DNA from: Eopsaltria australis
Taxonomy: Eukaryota; Chordata; Aves; Passeriformes; Petroicidae
Assembly (NCBI GenBank): GCA_034509425.1
Contig: JAVTVJ010000048.1
Location: 1 to 64,000, forward strand
Reading direction: 5' to 3'
Length of the DNA: 64,000 nucleotides
The notes under the pieces are model-generated. The model had not been told where the DNA came from. It made no database searches and saw nothing but the letters and a program-made list of their open reading frames with translations. The position numbers were made by a program, and so were the translations under genes. Of the stretch, positions 27,401 to 39,600 are shown one piece after another. Each line of letters starts with the position of its first letter. Position 1 is the first letter of the stretch.

Positions 27401-30355
27401 GTGAGAGCAGCAGTGCAGACTACTTAGTTCTACTAGTAGTACCCTTTATTGACTACTATTTGAATGATGAAAAATTATCAGCTGCCTTTATTTGCTCTCA
27501 GACAGACAACTGGATTTTCTTCTGAATATCAGTTTAGTGTATCAGTACTACTTCCTCAAAAACATGCCATCACTTTTCAAAGTTGCAATAGGTTCATCTT
27601 CCATGGTGCATTAGTTGTAGAAACATCCCCACCGGAGTCTGAAGAGGGCCTCTGCATTCACTGCTGCTCAATGTCAGGTCTCTGAGGGACAACACCAGAG
27701 CATCGCAGGGCATCCTGTCAATATCTGTGAAGAAAACTGCAACTGGTCTTCACATCAGGGACCTCTTAGTTACAATCAGTTTCTGGTTTTGTTTTTTAAA
27801 TCATTCTATACTAATTCAAGTAAAGTATTTCAATTTAATGGACTTATGAGGAAATTCTGAAAACCATGGAGACAATACAGAAGAAATATATCTTCCAGTT
27901 CCTCTTTGAAGGGGTGAAGTTGTTCCCTTACCAAAACTTTTTGAATATATGCTAACAATTCTACTTAAATTTGCATAGAACTACAGTCTCATGGAAGAAA
28001 TCCTTTACAAAGAGGAGTAACCTACAAGACAGTAGGGCTTTTATATACTGTACATCAAAATAGACAATGATAACTTGTATAAAATCTATTCTACTTTCAT
28101 GTATTTTAACTTTTTATAGGGGTTGAGCTAGTTTATTTATTATCCTAAGCATTTTCTGAAAATGAACCAATACTTTCTATTAATAAAATATCTATTTCAT
28201 GTTCACTTTTCAAAGTTCATCTGACTTCACAAATTAGTAAACAATTTCTCTATCACATGATTGCTAGAGTTACTCTGATTTATACACCTTGTTTAGTAAA
28301 ACTCAATGGGTTCACGTTATCCAGTTTTAGAGTTTCTTCTGTAGGAATTCAATAAAATATTTTACTTAAAATATCTACATTGTTACCCAGTTTGATGACA
28401 AATATATAAGGTTGTATATATACAAAATTGAAACGCATTTTACATATATGTGAGATCTATAAGGAAATAGGAAGTGTGTATATTAAGACAACATATTTTA
28501 CAGACATCTTAGAAGAACAAAAGAGTGTTAAACTTTAAGTTTTAGTCAGACAAAAGAAATTCTATTGATGTAAAGAGGTATTACAGGGATACCAACAAGG
28601 TTGATATGGTGACTCCCTAGTTTGGTCTACCTAGTCCTTAGCTAGCCAGTGACCTAGATAATTCATGTGAAAAAGTGGAAGGTCTAGATGATGTTTGAAA
28701 TTCACTAGCTAGCATCTTCCAAAAGCTTACAAATAATCAGATTTTTCATTTTCTTCTGAGAATGAAAATTTATTTTCTGGAATGAGTCACAAACAATGAA
28801 CAGATGATTTCTTCTTACTTTGGTAGGCTTATGGTAAGCTCTGGATGGTCAGACAAAAACCTAGCCTGATTTTTACCTGTAATAATAAACTCATCTATCT
28901 TAGCTATATAAAATCACCCTTTGAAGGGAAGCTATCATAACTTACATATTATCAAGACAGCTGTATCATTATAAAACTACTTTCATCTTGAAAAATTTCT
29001 ATTAGGAATTCTAGATCTTTTTAAGATCTTGGGTCCCATAAATCAAAGGCGAGATTTTCTGTCAAGTCACACTTTCCCTTAACAGGAGGTTTGTTTCCAA
29101 AAACAGCTGTGTTTCTTGAGACATGTAACTTGCAGATCAGTGAAGTGAAAGGCTCACCTCAGCTGGAAATGATATTTCACTCCCAAAAAGTCATTATGGG
29201 ATACGATGTGACAAGGCATGCCCTTCACTTCACTGATGTGCACACCATATGGCACAAAATGCCACAACCTGTTCAAGTTGAGGATGTGCAACTCATGCAG
29301 CCGCACAACTGTATTTTTTTTTTTCCTTTTCACATAAGCATTAGTGTGAAACTGTGAAGCAGGAGGGAACTAATAGGAAAGTGTTTCGGTCAAGTGATTC
29401 CTACCCATAAACATAATTCAAAGACCCAAACCAAACTACTTGTACATCTCCGTTCCCAAGAGCCTGCAATGGTGTGAATCGAAAGATGCACTGTGCTAAA
29501 GTGCAAAATATCTCTGTATGTACCTTTCCTGGCATAGAAATTAATTTGAATTAGCTAAAAGCCATTTCAGGCATCTCTCTGTTGTCTGTAAGTCAAAATT
29601 GGTGCACATCATTATGTATTCCACCTTGTCCTGGGTCAATCAGTTTCTACTAGGTGGTCTGTGCTTCACACAGCCTTTTGAGCAGTAGGATATGGTAGCT
29701 GGGAGTGATATGCAGTATGTATTGACTGAATTTAAACATGTCTGCATTTACTAAACAAACCTAAAAATTTGTTTCAGTTAAGGTGTACTAGGCAGTCAAG
29801 AATTTATATTTAGATTAATACAGTGACTAAATATATTCCAAACTCTTACAAATTTTTACACCAATATGTAATATAATTTTTCAATGTTTTAAAATGTTTT
29901 CATTTAAGCATAATAAAAAATTGACAGTATCTGTTTGTTCCAATTTATGATTAGGTGTGATGATTCTGAAGGATTTTGTTGAGTTCTTTCCAGAGTTTGC
30001 ATAAATTTCCAAGTTTATATATATATATTTATACTAATGTAACAAAAAAAACAAACAAACCCCCCAACTACTGAAGTATACAGTGCATATCTTCCATGAT
30101 TGATTTTTGAGGGAACAAATGTGACACCTGTAAATAAGTTGAATTATGAAGACTGAGTTTACTAATTCAGTGTTTAAGTAAGGTATCTTTTTCCACTCTT
30201 CTGGCCCATAAAAGTTACCCAGAATTTTAGAAAAAAAAAGCTTTTCTTAAAAGAGTGGTCATTATTCCCACTTTCTTCATGCCAAAAGTGTTATGACAGT
30301 CATTCTGAATATCTTTTCATTAGTTTCAATGAACATCATGCAGGTAAACATAGGA

Positions 30356-30358
<3 letters not shown>

Positions 30359-30386
<28 letters not shown>
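30359..30386. repeat. 28-nt poly-T tract before an AG
   Basis: An uninterrupted run of 28 T followed by CTCTTTCAGGG, with the AG at 30,394-30,395. This is the shape of a strong polypyrimidine tract plus 3' splice acceptor on the plus strand. It directly precedes a CR1 3' tail, so it may equally be slippage-expanded insertion debris. I see no exon after it. Confidence 0.95.
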
Positions 30387-30399
30387 CTCTTTCAGGGTG

Positions 30400-30575
30400 A
30401 TTCAACAATAGAGGAACAGGCTGCTTAGAGCATCACGGAGTTTCCATCTGTGGAGATTTTCAAAAGATAGATGGCCACAGTCTTGAACAACCATCCTGTG
30501 CAAGGGGCCTGGCCAAGACAGTCTCCAGAGCGCCCTGTCAACCTCAGCTGTTCTATGAGTCAGTGAGTCTATGAC
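30400..30575 (+). mobile_element. CR1 LINE 3'-end fragment (sense)
   Basis: The sequence follows the CR1 3' end in order: GAGGAACAGGCTGCTTAGAG (the 'RLPREV' region), GGAGTTTCCATCTGTGGAG, then TTTTCAAAAGATAGATGG. It ends in a degraded octamer tail near 30,550 (TTCTATGAGTCAGTGAG, then TCTATGAC). Middle parts have drifted. Only the last 170 bp or so of the element is present, as in most 5'-truncated CR1 copies. It encodes nothing now. Confidence 0.75.
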
Positions 30576-32878
30576 ATGGGATTCGCGTCTCAGAAGGGCA
30601 TCTATCATAGCCCTGATATCTTTGGTGGTAGTGGAAATGACAGCCGCTGTAATGAAAGAAAAAAACCCTGATTCACTGATGTTTTAAAACCTTCTACATT
30701 CAATCCACATTCAGAACAAAATGTGTAAGGCTAATTTTTTGCTTGTTTTTATCCAAACCTTTGCACATATCCCTAATAACAAGTGTTTTAGGCATTTTCT
30801 CTGTGTGAAAGGAAAGCCATCAGAATTTTCCTCTATATATCATTTATTTGGACATTTGTAAGAGCAGAATTATTTTCTCTGAGCATAGACAAGAACATTC
30901 ACCTATAATCTTATGAAAGTGGGCAACAGCTCTACTGGCATACGGAAGTTCTGCTAGGGTCAAGCAAAGTTGAAATTTCTCTGGATTTTCCAGAGGCCAT
31001 AAGTCTGAGATGTTCCCCACCCCCACTATCAGAACAGTAGGTCTTAGAATAAACTTAGAAAACACTAATTGCGCTTCCATTTTTCACTTGGACATCAACT
31101 TTCTTGTACCAAATCTTTTCAAAAGAAAGTGATTATATTTTAAATGACTTCACACTTCTTTACAGCAGTCTCATTAAAAAAGAAGAAAAGAGAGGTGGTT
31201 TCAGTAATGGTACTTAAATCTGGGGTAAAACTATCAATTATTGAAATTCATTAATTAAGCAAAATATTTGCTGAAAGTTGCTGCACACCTCTCTCAGTTT
31301 GAAGATTTTTCTATCAAAACACAGTCTCATTAAAATTTTACATGCTAATCAGTATGTTTACAATTTCATTTTATGAGTCTATAATTTTTCACTGAGGTTT
31401 TGAATTCTTTTCATTATAATTTCATGCCAATTAACTCAGAGGGGGAAAATGCAATTTACAGGTTTGCATAATTGCCCAGATGTTAAGATGAAGCACAAGT
31501 TGAAAACAGAAACAAAGACTTTTTAAGCTTACAATTTAAAAAAGAAAATAGCTTACTTTAGGGTTTTTTGGCTGCTAGTTTTGCAAATCTCTTTTTGGAG
31601 TTAACATACAGTATTCTGACTTTGATTAAAATCTAGAGGTTGTTTTAGTGTTCTAGTTTTCAGTGTAGCAGCTTTGAAAGGAAGACTTGATACAAGCATG
31701 GAAATCTGGGTTTTTAAAAAACACATGTCATGTATTTGTCTTTCTACCAAAGATAGATAAACACGATTTACATTCAGTGGGAACCTTGAAGGATAACATA
31801 ATTCTCCATTCACAGATTTTTAGTTAATTCTTTATCCTGTGTAACTAACTTTTCCTGTTAAAATTCCTTTTCGAGCATATTTATCATGCAATTTTTTACC
31901 CACTTTTCTACAGATTCTCTTTACTAACAAAAAATGTTGAGAAAAATTCCAGTTTACTATATTCCCTATGCATCATATGTGCTTTCTGGGATTTATGGAA
32001 GAGACTGGCAGTGAAGAAAGGTAGCACACCTTGTGCACAAGGTCAACTCATGGATATCTGTGAATATTCTGCCTTAAAGAATTGAATGTATATGATCTGA
32101 AGATTTACAGAACACCACCTAGTTAGCACAGGAGCTGAACCACCCTGCTAAAGGCATCTGTTTAGATTACACATAATTTTTTAAAATTCCAAACTTAATA
32201 TCAGTTTTGAGTACATTCCTCCCTCTGTTTCACTTTAAAAAAAAAGTAAAAATCTAAAGTAGAATTACATGGATTGTTTTCTCTCAGAGAGCTGGACAGT
32301 ATAAGTTACTGTGTTATGCAGGTATTCTTTGCTGTAGGGTATTTATACAATCATTACAAAATGAATTATAGAATGGTCAAAAATCTCACACTTCAGGATC
32401 AAAAACATTTTTTTCAGGAATCTATGAGGAACTGTGACCTGTTCTAGAGCATGTTTTGGAGAAGAGGCAGTAGATCACTTAAAACTTTCTATATTTTTAT
32501 TAAATACCAAATGTTCAGCATTCTTGAAGACAACATTTTGGAATACATTGACCACCATCATGGAGACTCTCTGATAAGTGTCAGAAGACTGATAAAAATG
32601 GTTTTAGAATACAGATAATAGTGGAGGAAAGAGAATAACAAAAATATTTTCCAAAAAGAAGACAACACCACCTTACATGCAACTGATATAAAAAGGAAGT
32701 TGTGATTTTTACCAGAAGAATCATAGTTTTAGGGGAGAAAAGGATTTTAAAATCAATTTCCAAATAAGTGGGTATCTTCTGAAAAACACATTTTTCTCTT
32801 ACCTGGTCTCATATAGGATATGAAAACTTTTGTAAGAGAAGGTAGATAATGTTTCATTTAAATTTCCTCTGCTACAAT

Positions 32879-32923
32879 CACACACACACCCAAAAAAACA
32901 AAAAACAACAACAACAAAAAACC
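32879..32923. repeat. CA / A-rich / CAA microsatellite cluster
   Basis: A short CA run passes into A runs broken by single C and then into CAA triplets. It is compound low-complexity DNA. Confidence 0.9.
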
Positions 32924-35639
32924 CATAACAGGTTTACTTTCCCTTACTTCAGCTTTTATATAGAAGCTAAAATACATGTCTGGATTGTTGTGATTTTTCC
33001 TCTGGATTATCAGATCTGCTATTACATCTCCTGCTGATGCACTCCCAGCTTCAGAAATGGACAGCCTACAATCATAATTGAAAGCATCACTACTGCTTGT
33101 GTACCACTAAAGCATTATTCATGGAACTTTTAAAGATCCTTGTGCATTCAATGAATATTTTACTTATCTAATAAAGAGGTTAAGCTGTTTTCTTGATGAA
33201 GCTCATAAAATACAGTAGAAACATGAAAACAAACTGAATTTGACATTGTGTTTGAATAGTTTAAGGAAAAAAATTAATGAAGATATGGAGGTGTGCATTT
33301 TAATTACCATGAGATACTATCCTCTCTAGTATATTAATAGGAATTATGTGGGCTCTAACCCCTAATTATTGATATGTATGTGAAAACATGATTGTGAAAG
33401 GGTTTTCTAATATGAAAATATATATTTGCGTGTCACCTTTGAGCAAATCCTTTTGAATGTTTGAAAACAAAAGCTGCAATGTCATACCCCTTGAAAAATG
33501 TTATCAGCTTCTCTAATATGCTCGATCGTGTTATCTATTAAAGCCATTATATATGGACTCCTCTTAAAGAACAAGATGAGCACAGACACTAGAGGCTAGT
33601 GAATACTGCACTGCTACAGCTGAAAGTCTCTCAAAGTACTTCAGAGAGACAAGCAGAAGAGTTTAGTTCGTATCTGGGGTTTTTTTGTCTTTAAGTTTCA
33701 GACTGAACAAAAATATGGGCTTTTTAAGCACCAATTGTTCATATAAAGTTAAAGATGTGGTAAAAATAAGGGCATATATTTCAATAATAAGCTCAATTTA
33801 AGTGAAAATAGTAATAAAAGCATTAATGAGAAGCATGGACTCCTAGTCTTCAGTGTGCAATTCATTTTGTTATAAAAGCAAATCTACCCATGGTTGAAGT
33901 TATACAGTTGACACCAAAAGAATAATATCAGCTGCTTGCAAATCACATTTGTTTCCGTTTTTTACCTAACACTCTCAGATACAAAAGCACAGATTACTAC
34001 AAATCAAGAAAAAATTTCAGTGTTTTTCAGCTTTCTTTAGTCATTCATTTGGCAGCACCCTGCTGGAGTTTGTTTCTCTGGTTTCTGTCATGCAATCAAA
34101 TTTCCTCTCCCCCACTGTTTATAAAACCCTTTCACAGACAAAAACTAAAAATTGAAGAAGGAATGTTTTAAGCTAAATCAGTAGTCTACACTTTTCTTAA
34201 TTTCTAAAGAAACCATTCAATTTGATTGATTCACTAGGATAAGTATGATTATATACGTACTAATAGAGTACTATTATCCTTGGATCTCCATGTATGCATT
34301 AAAGACAGCTGAGGGAGTAATACATTTGTAGCAGTAGGATGAAGTGAAATAATACCTCAGAGTCCCTGGAGAGGTTAGATTTGAACAGAAGTAATGAAAT
34401 GATGCAAAGGACCAGAAAGAATAGGAAGAGACCACCAGGAAAACATTGATGTAGTGGTGAGGCAAAAAAGTGGAAGCAATGACCTGGGACAAAAGAAAGA
34501 CCCACTGGTATTAAATTTAACTCAATGAGTTTTCCTGTCTTTCAAAAAAATGTGTCTTCCTCATCTTTCAGTGCCTTCAACTGCTTTTTTCCTCCACCCA
34601 AGTTAGTATTTTTTAACTAACATCTTAGTGAAAGGGTACATTTGGGACATTATCACAGACTCTGAGAAAGTTCGGACTATTTTAGATCAAAAACTTATTC
34701 AGATAAAAGTAATCTGCCGCAAAGGCAGAATTAGGGTGGGTACTGGGAAGTTCAAAATATACTTTCCAGTTCCACAATTCTGTTTGTTCTACCTGATCCA
34801 TATGTTATTCTCCTCCTACTGTAGCATAGGAGTACATTCTGAGAGTCTTCTTGCAGAAATGTTAATGTGATTGAGATTTTGCTTAATTTTTGACTTTTTC
34901 TCACAATTTTTTCAATTTAAAAAGAGAAGATTAAAACCCTATTCCACCCAAAATAATTGCAATTTGTAGAAAACACTGTTTAAATACTTTGTTTCTTAAT
35001 ATCGTTTCAATTTCTAAAAGTCATTCCCTAAAAACATATGCAAGCAAGATTTGAAAAAGTACCTTTAGAATGATATCTGCAACTAGCTGTGGAGAAGTCA
35101 CATATTTCTCTTCTCCTTCTCAAAGAGAAAACATGGGAATATATCATATACAATAGTAGTTGGACAAATAAGGCTACTTCCAGAAATGACAGTTTAGGAC
35201 ATCCCTTTGTAGCTAGTTTCTTATACTTAGATTTTGTTTAGATTTCATTCCCTTTACTTCAGTGATCAATGAAGATGTTTTTCTACAGATAAAATGAACA
35301 TCTTCAGAAAGTATTTGTTTCAGAAAGTAACCAAGTGGAGTGGCACAAAACAAGTCAGAATCTGAATTGACATTAGCTGCAAGGTATAAAAAATTTTATT
35401 TAATCTCTGATATTTTAGTTTCCAAATTCTGTTGAAAAAGATTAAATTAAACTATTATTCAGATAAATCTCCTGTTTGCCCTCCATCTTAAGGCATAATC
35501 ATTGAATAGTTCCACAGTGAAAGAAAATTATGGAGTTCTATTAACAAAATCTGTACTTGAAGATCACTTTTGTTGCATGTTTATTCCAAATAAACAAGAC
35601 AAAAATCCTTTCTGTGTAACACTCCAGTCTGAAAGACTA

Positions 35640-35677
35640 TTTTATTTTATTTTATTTTATTTCTTTTATTTTATTAT
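35640..35677. repeat. (TTTTA)n microsatellite
   Basis: About seven pentamer units of TTTTA, with one interruption (TTTCTTTTA). A likely polymorphic locus, with no gene context. Confidence 0.95.
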
Positions 35678-37839
35678 TTCCTTACAGGACACAAACTGAA
35701 AATCACCATGTGTGATTGCATAAATGATTTTAAGAGCACCAAAATACATAAGGAATATTTATTCCTCTATTGCTGCATGAAGTTTCAAATTTATTAGCAA
35801 TTGCAGATTTATAATCATCACAGAACTAAATAGATAAAGACAGATCCATCTAATTAATTTTTACAACAAACTTTTTCTTAATGAAGACTTCAATAAACCT
35901 TTTTATAAAAATATTGAACTGTAATGACCAATTCTTAATTTGTGGTTTGTGCAACTACAGTATAACTAAAACAACAGAAGTTCTTTCTTCAGAAGTATAA
36001 ATATTTTGTTAGATCTATCAAAATATTTGAAAATATTCACTTCAACAAAAAGCAGATGTATCTGATGACAGATGGATCAGACAAACTCATTTAAATTACA
36101 GTCTGGATCCATTTTAACAGAACCCAACAACTGGAGAACATTGTTTGGTGTCTTGTTTGAAAAAAGTTAGTGATTTCAGCCTAATTTTAGTAAATTACAG
36201 TCTACATCATATATTGACTAACAAGAACTCTCAGTTAAGTCTATGAGGCAACAGGATTAGAAACAGGTGTCCATTTCAAAGCTGAAAATGATCTTGCAAA
36301 CAGACATAAGAGTGGTTGTATTCTTTAACCTAATTTGCCATCAAGAATGCATTTTATCCTAAATTTTATTGACTCTTAGACACTTTTATATAACATTAAC
36401 ACTTTTTTCAAAATTTTTTACTCCTTTTAATCTTAGTTTACCTCTCTACTTTCACCTCTCTTCCTGTTAACAAAGGACACAATTTCTTGGTCTGAAGTAG
36501 AGAACTAAGACAACTTTATAAGGTCCTTTATCTAGAAAATGTGCCCTAGTTTATCCCAACTCAGTATCAGACTAAGAAAAGCACACGAGACACACACCAA
36601 ACTCTATCCTCTTTGGAAAGAAAGCTTGAGTGCACAACCTAGACAGAAATAAGGTCATGCCCTATCAATGCCCTTAATTTATTGATTGCAAATATATTGA
36701 TATATTCTTAAAGGTTTGGACCCGTTATTTACGCAGCTCTCAACTGTAATTATCTGACTTTGAAGAACCATAATAAGAATATTTATGTTGATAATAACAT
36801 TTATAACATTTTTAAAATCATAAAAATAGTGTGCTATGTGGTGGACTACGTATTTTTTCTTTAAAAACCTACTAAATACAGTGGTTTCCCATAAAGTGAG
36901 TATACAGATATGTTTGCTGTATTTCAATTTGTTATTGAGAATATCACAATCTCTCAATAAAGAAGTTGATCTCTATATTTGTTGGTAAGGATGGTTTAAT
37001 TTTGGGTCCTTATCAATTAGCCCGCTTCTCTCATCTGCTTGAATGTGCACCTATAGAAAATACTTGATGTCTCACAAGTAGCAAAAATTTACCTTTGGCA
37101 AGTACTAACTGAATCTTGGATATTTTCCACTTCCAGCCTTATAGATTTTATTTTCAAGAAACTGAGAAGTAATATCATATATAAATGTTTTAAAGTTTGT
37201 AAGTATATGAATTTATTTTAAATCATTCTAATAAAAGATGTAAGACTGTATAATGAACATATCAAATTATGAAAGACTTCAATAAACTGTGTGATATTCT
37301 ACTGAAAAGCAATTGGAAAAAACATAATTAAAAATGCTTGCAAGCCCCCAAAGCCTTGCATTAAGGCCAAGATCCCTGGAATTACAGCCTTAGCTACTTT
37401 CATTAGATTTTAGCTGAAAAACAGAAAAAGAAACGAACTAATAAGCACATGTATCATAAAAAGCGTGGCAGTTATCAGCACCTTAGAAGCATTGAAGTGT
37501 CAAACTAACCTCATCTATGCCAACAGATTTATGACTGGAAGAAGCAGCCAAAAGGTAGATCTTACTAAGAGACAATAAAATGAGGTTCTTATGAGTTTAC
37601 CATGTGGTGCACAAAAACACGATCACGATGTTGCAAGAAAATATAAGACTAATTGATCAGTCACATGCAAAGAACCATTATCATTTTAATACATTGTCAG
37701 CCAGGAGGATTGTACCAAATGATGTTTGGAATATTCTCATTAATATGTTCATCAATTAAATAATTAATGAAAAATTAATGGAAAATAAATTATTCTCTAT
37801 GTCCAAACAGGTTGAACCAATAAGGAAGGACTAAATAGG

Positions 37840-38060
37840 AGGAAGAAACACTTTGAGTAAATATCAGGAAAACAGAATTGCAACTGTAAAGATGATTAAT
37901 CATGAGACTAAATTGGAAGAGAATGTAATACATGTAGCATCAAAGAAGCAACTGCCAGTACAGGTGAAGGTACGTTTCCTTGTATTAGTCAAAGAAAATA
38001 GACTAGATGATCTGCTGGATCCTTTTAGTCCATCACTCTATTACAGAATTTCAGACCAAA
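37840..38060 (+). mobile_element. Probable ancient CR1 3' end (sense)
   Basis: The right part reads AGACTAGATGATCTGCTGGA, then TCCTTTTAGTCCATCACTCT. This follows the standard CR1 ending of the form 'GGACTAGATGATCTCCTGAGGTCCCTTCCAGCCCTA' and runs into a decayed tail (ATTACAG). Upstream to about 37,840 the match is weak. It is very diverged, comparable in age to the facing copy at 38.2 kb. Confidence 0.55.
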
Positions 38061-38164
38061 TCTGGGAGAATAATTAGTAATGTTCATATTTTTATGTACA
38101 AGGTTAGTGTTACTAGTTCTTTCTTGGTTTTTTGTGTCATCAGTTCTGCATGTTCTTGCTTTTG

Positions 38165-39600
38165 CAAGAACTAAAATTAGTGCTCATGAGGGTACATCTC
38201 CAGTCATCCTTTTAGTTCCCGTCTCTGAACCCTTTACCCCAAAATGTGTCTAGTATCTTTTTGAGTCTGCTAATATTTTCTGTCTTCACAGCCTGCTGTG
38301 GCAGCATGTTTCAGAAGATTAGTACCTGCTGAGTACATCATTGAGGCTGTTTTGAACTATTCTCCTGTAAGCTTCATTGCATGCCCCTGGTTTTGATACT
38401 GTAGTATTTAGTGAACCTTCAGTGAAGGATCTATCTTCAGTTAATCCTCTGACTGCATGGTTTTGCAAATGCAGGCACATCTTGTCAGCCTTTTTCTTAC
38501 CAAACCAACACATTTAGTCAGTGATTTCAGAGAGCTGGGAATGAGGGTTTCAAGATCTGCTTCATATCTGCCAGTTCCAAGTTCAGCATGGTTGAGGTCG
38601 AGTCATTTTTCCTTTATGATTCCTTATGTTCACTTTCATGAAGGTGATCTGCCACCTTTCTATCTGCTGTTTCAGTTTTGTGAGGTTCATCTGCAGTTCT
38701 TTGACACCGATACTTTTGACAACCTAAAAAAGCCTAAAGGAGCATCCGTGACTGTTCTCCAGGTTCCTAGGAAGTCATTGAACAAAGTACTTACTGACAG
38801 TTCTCCTTAAGGAACCGCCCTGGAAAGACATAATTATGTCCTAACCCTTTGCATCCCATCCTTTAACCATTGAAGGATCTTTCTCCAATGCCCTAACATA
38901 TTTTTCCCTTTGTAACTTTTGATATGGGATCTTCTGAAATGCTTCTAAAAATAATTTATGTCCACTGAATCATCTTCATAAACTTCAGCTCAACCTCTCT
39001 ACAAAAGCCATACTGATTCTAAAGCTTTATTACAGATTCTTCTCTCAAACCAGTAACAAAAGTCAGTTTCTGATCACGACTTTACAGAATCCCATCCTTG
39101 GCAGCTTTTGTAGAGTTAATGATGTCAATGTCAAAGTCCTCTGGTGGTGGCTGTTAGCAATGCTAGGTTATACACTCTGACTAGCTGACCAGTTGCTTCA
39201 TACTTGAGATATTTCAGAGCTCTTGACTGAATGCCATCTGTTTTTGTTGAGTTCTTGACATCTGACTCATCTAGACTAGAGCTAATAGTTCCTGCATATT
39301 TACTTCAATCTTATCCAGCTTCTCTGACCTCTCTGCTTCGGAGAAAGTTAAGTTCAGTTGTTGGTCCTGATCCATACCTTCAGCCAAGATTAAGTCTGAA
39401 ATAAAGAATGTATTGATAGTTTTAGTTATGGCCTTATCAACTCCCATACACTCTTTACACCAAACATCCTCACCAATTCTCTATGTGGTTTCCTGCTTTT
39501 GCTATGTTTAAAGTAATATTTTGCTGTCAATTTGATGATGCTTTGCAAAGTTTTAGTTCTGACCTTTGTGGTTTAGGTCTCTACATTTGACCTATTGTTT
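38165..39600 (-). mobile_element. Ancient long CR1 LINE (antisense)
   Basis: About 1.4 kb of diverged CR1 ORF2 and 3' sequence on the minus strand, recognised by serial landmarks. Translated on minus near 39,240 it reads DGIQSRALKYLKYEATGQLV, matching the RT N-terminal motif 'DGIHPRVLKELKYE.AELL'. Near 38,950 is a shifted relative of the 'YLDFQKAFDKIPH' catalytic block (seen as LFLEAFQKIPYQKL). DNA landmarks include TGAAGGTGATCTGCCACCTT (38,640) and TTTCAAGATCTGCTT (38,550). From about 39,270 to 39,600 the match to the region between endonuclease and RT is weaker. Many stops and indels; no function. The 117-codon plus frame at 38,457-38,810 is only its antisense shadow. Confidence 0.8.

Larger units (their letters stand above)
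15106..30358. other. Long non-genic stretch
   Basis: No gene is supported. It holds the possible SINE at 18.5 kb, the coding-like patch at 21.7-22.2 kb and the tandem duplication at 24.3 kb, listed separately. The longest frame of the whole window lies here (25,542-25,916 plus, 124 codons). I recognise no domain, signal peptide or repeat in it, and it has no CpG-rich promoter nearby. A 108-codon frame at 20,791-21,117 and an 88-codon frame at 29,091-29,357 are equally anonymous. Small doublings such as AGATAGCC twice near 16,489 and an (AT)n run at 30,016-30,029 occur. Confidence 0.55.
30576..37839. other. Non-genic DNA, nothing recognised
   Basis: No gene or identifiable transposon. It contains the microsatellites at 32,879 and 35,640. 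The longest frame is 92 codons (36,679-36,957, minus), with no recognisable motif. Confidence 0.6.

Noticed and set aside
32879..32923. CRISPR-like or satellite array
   Set aside because: It is simple compound CA/CAA low-complexity sequence without spacers; no CRISPR array exists in the window.
38457..38810. 117-codon plus-strand frame as a gene
   Set aside because: It lies wholly inside the antisense ancient CR1 and is a shadow of that element.
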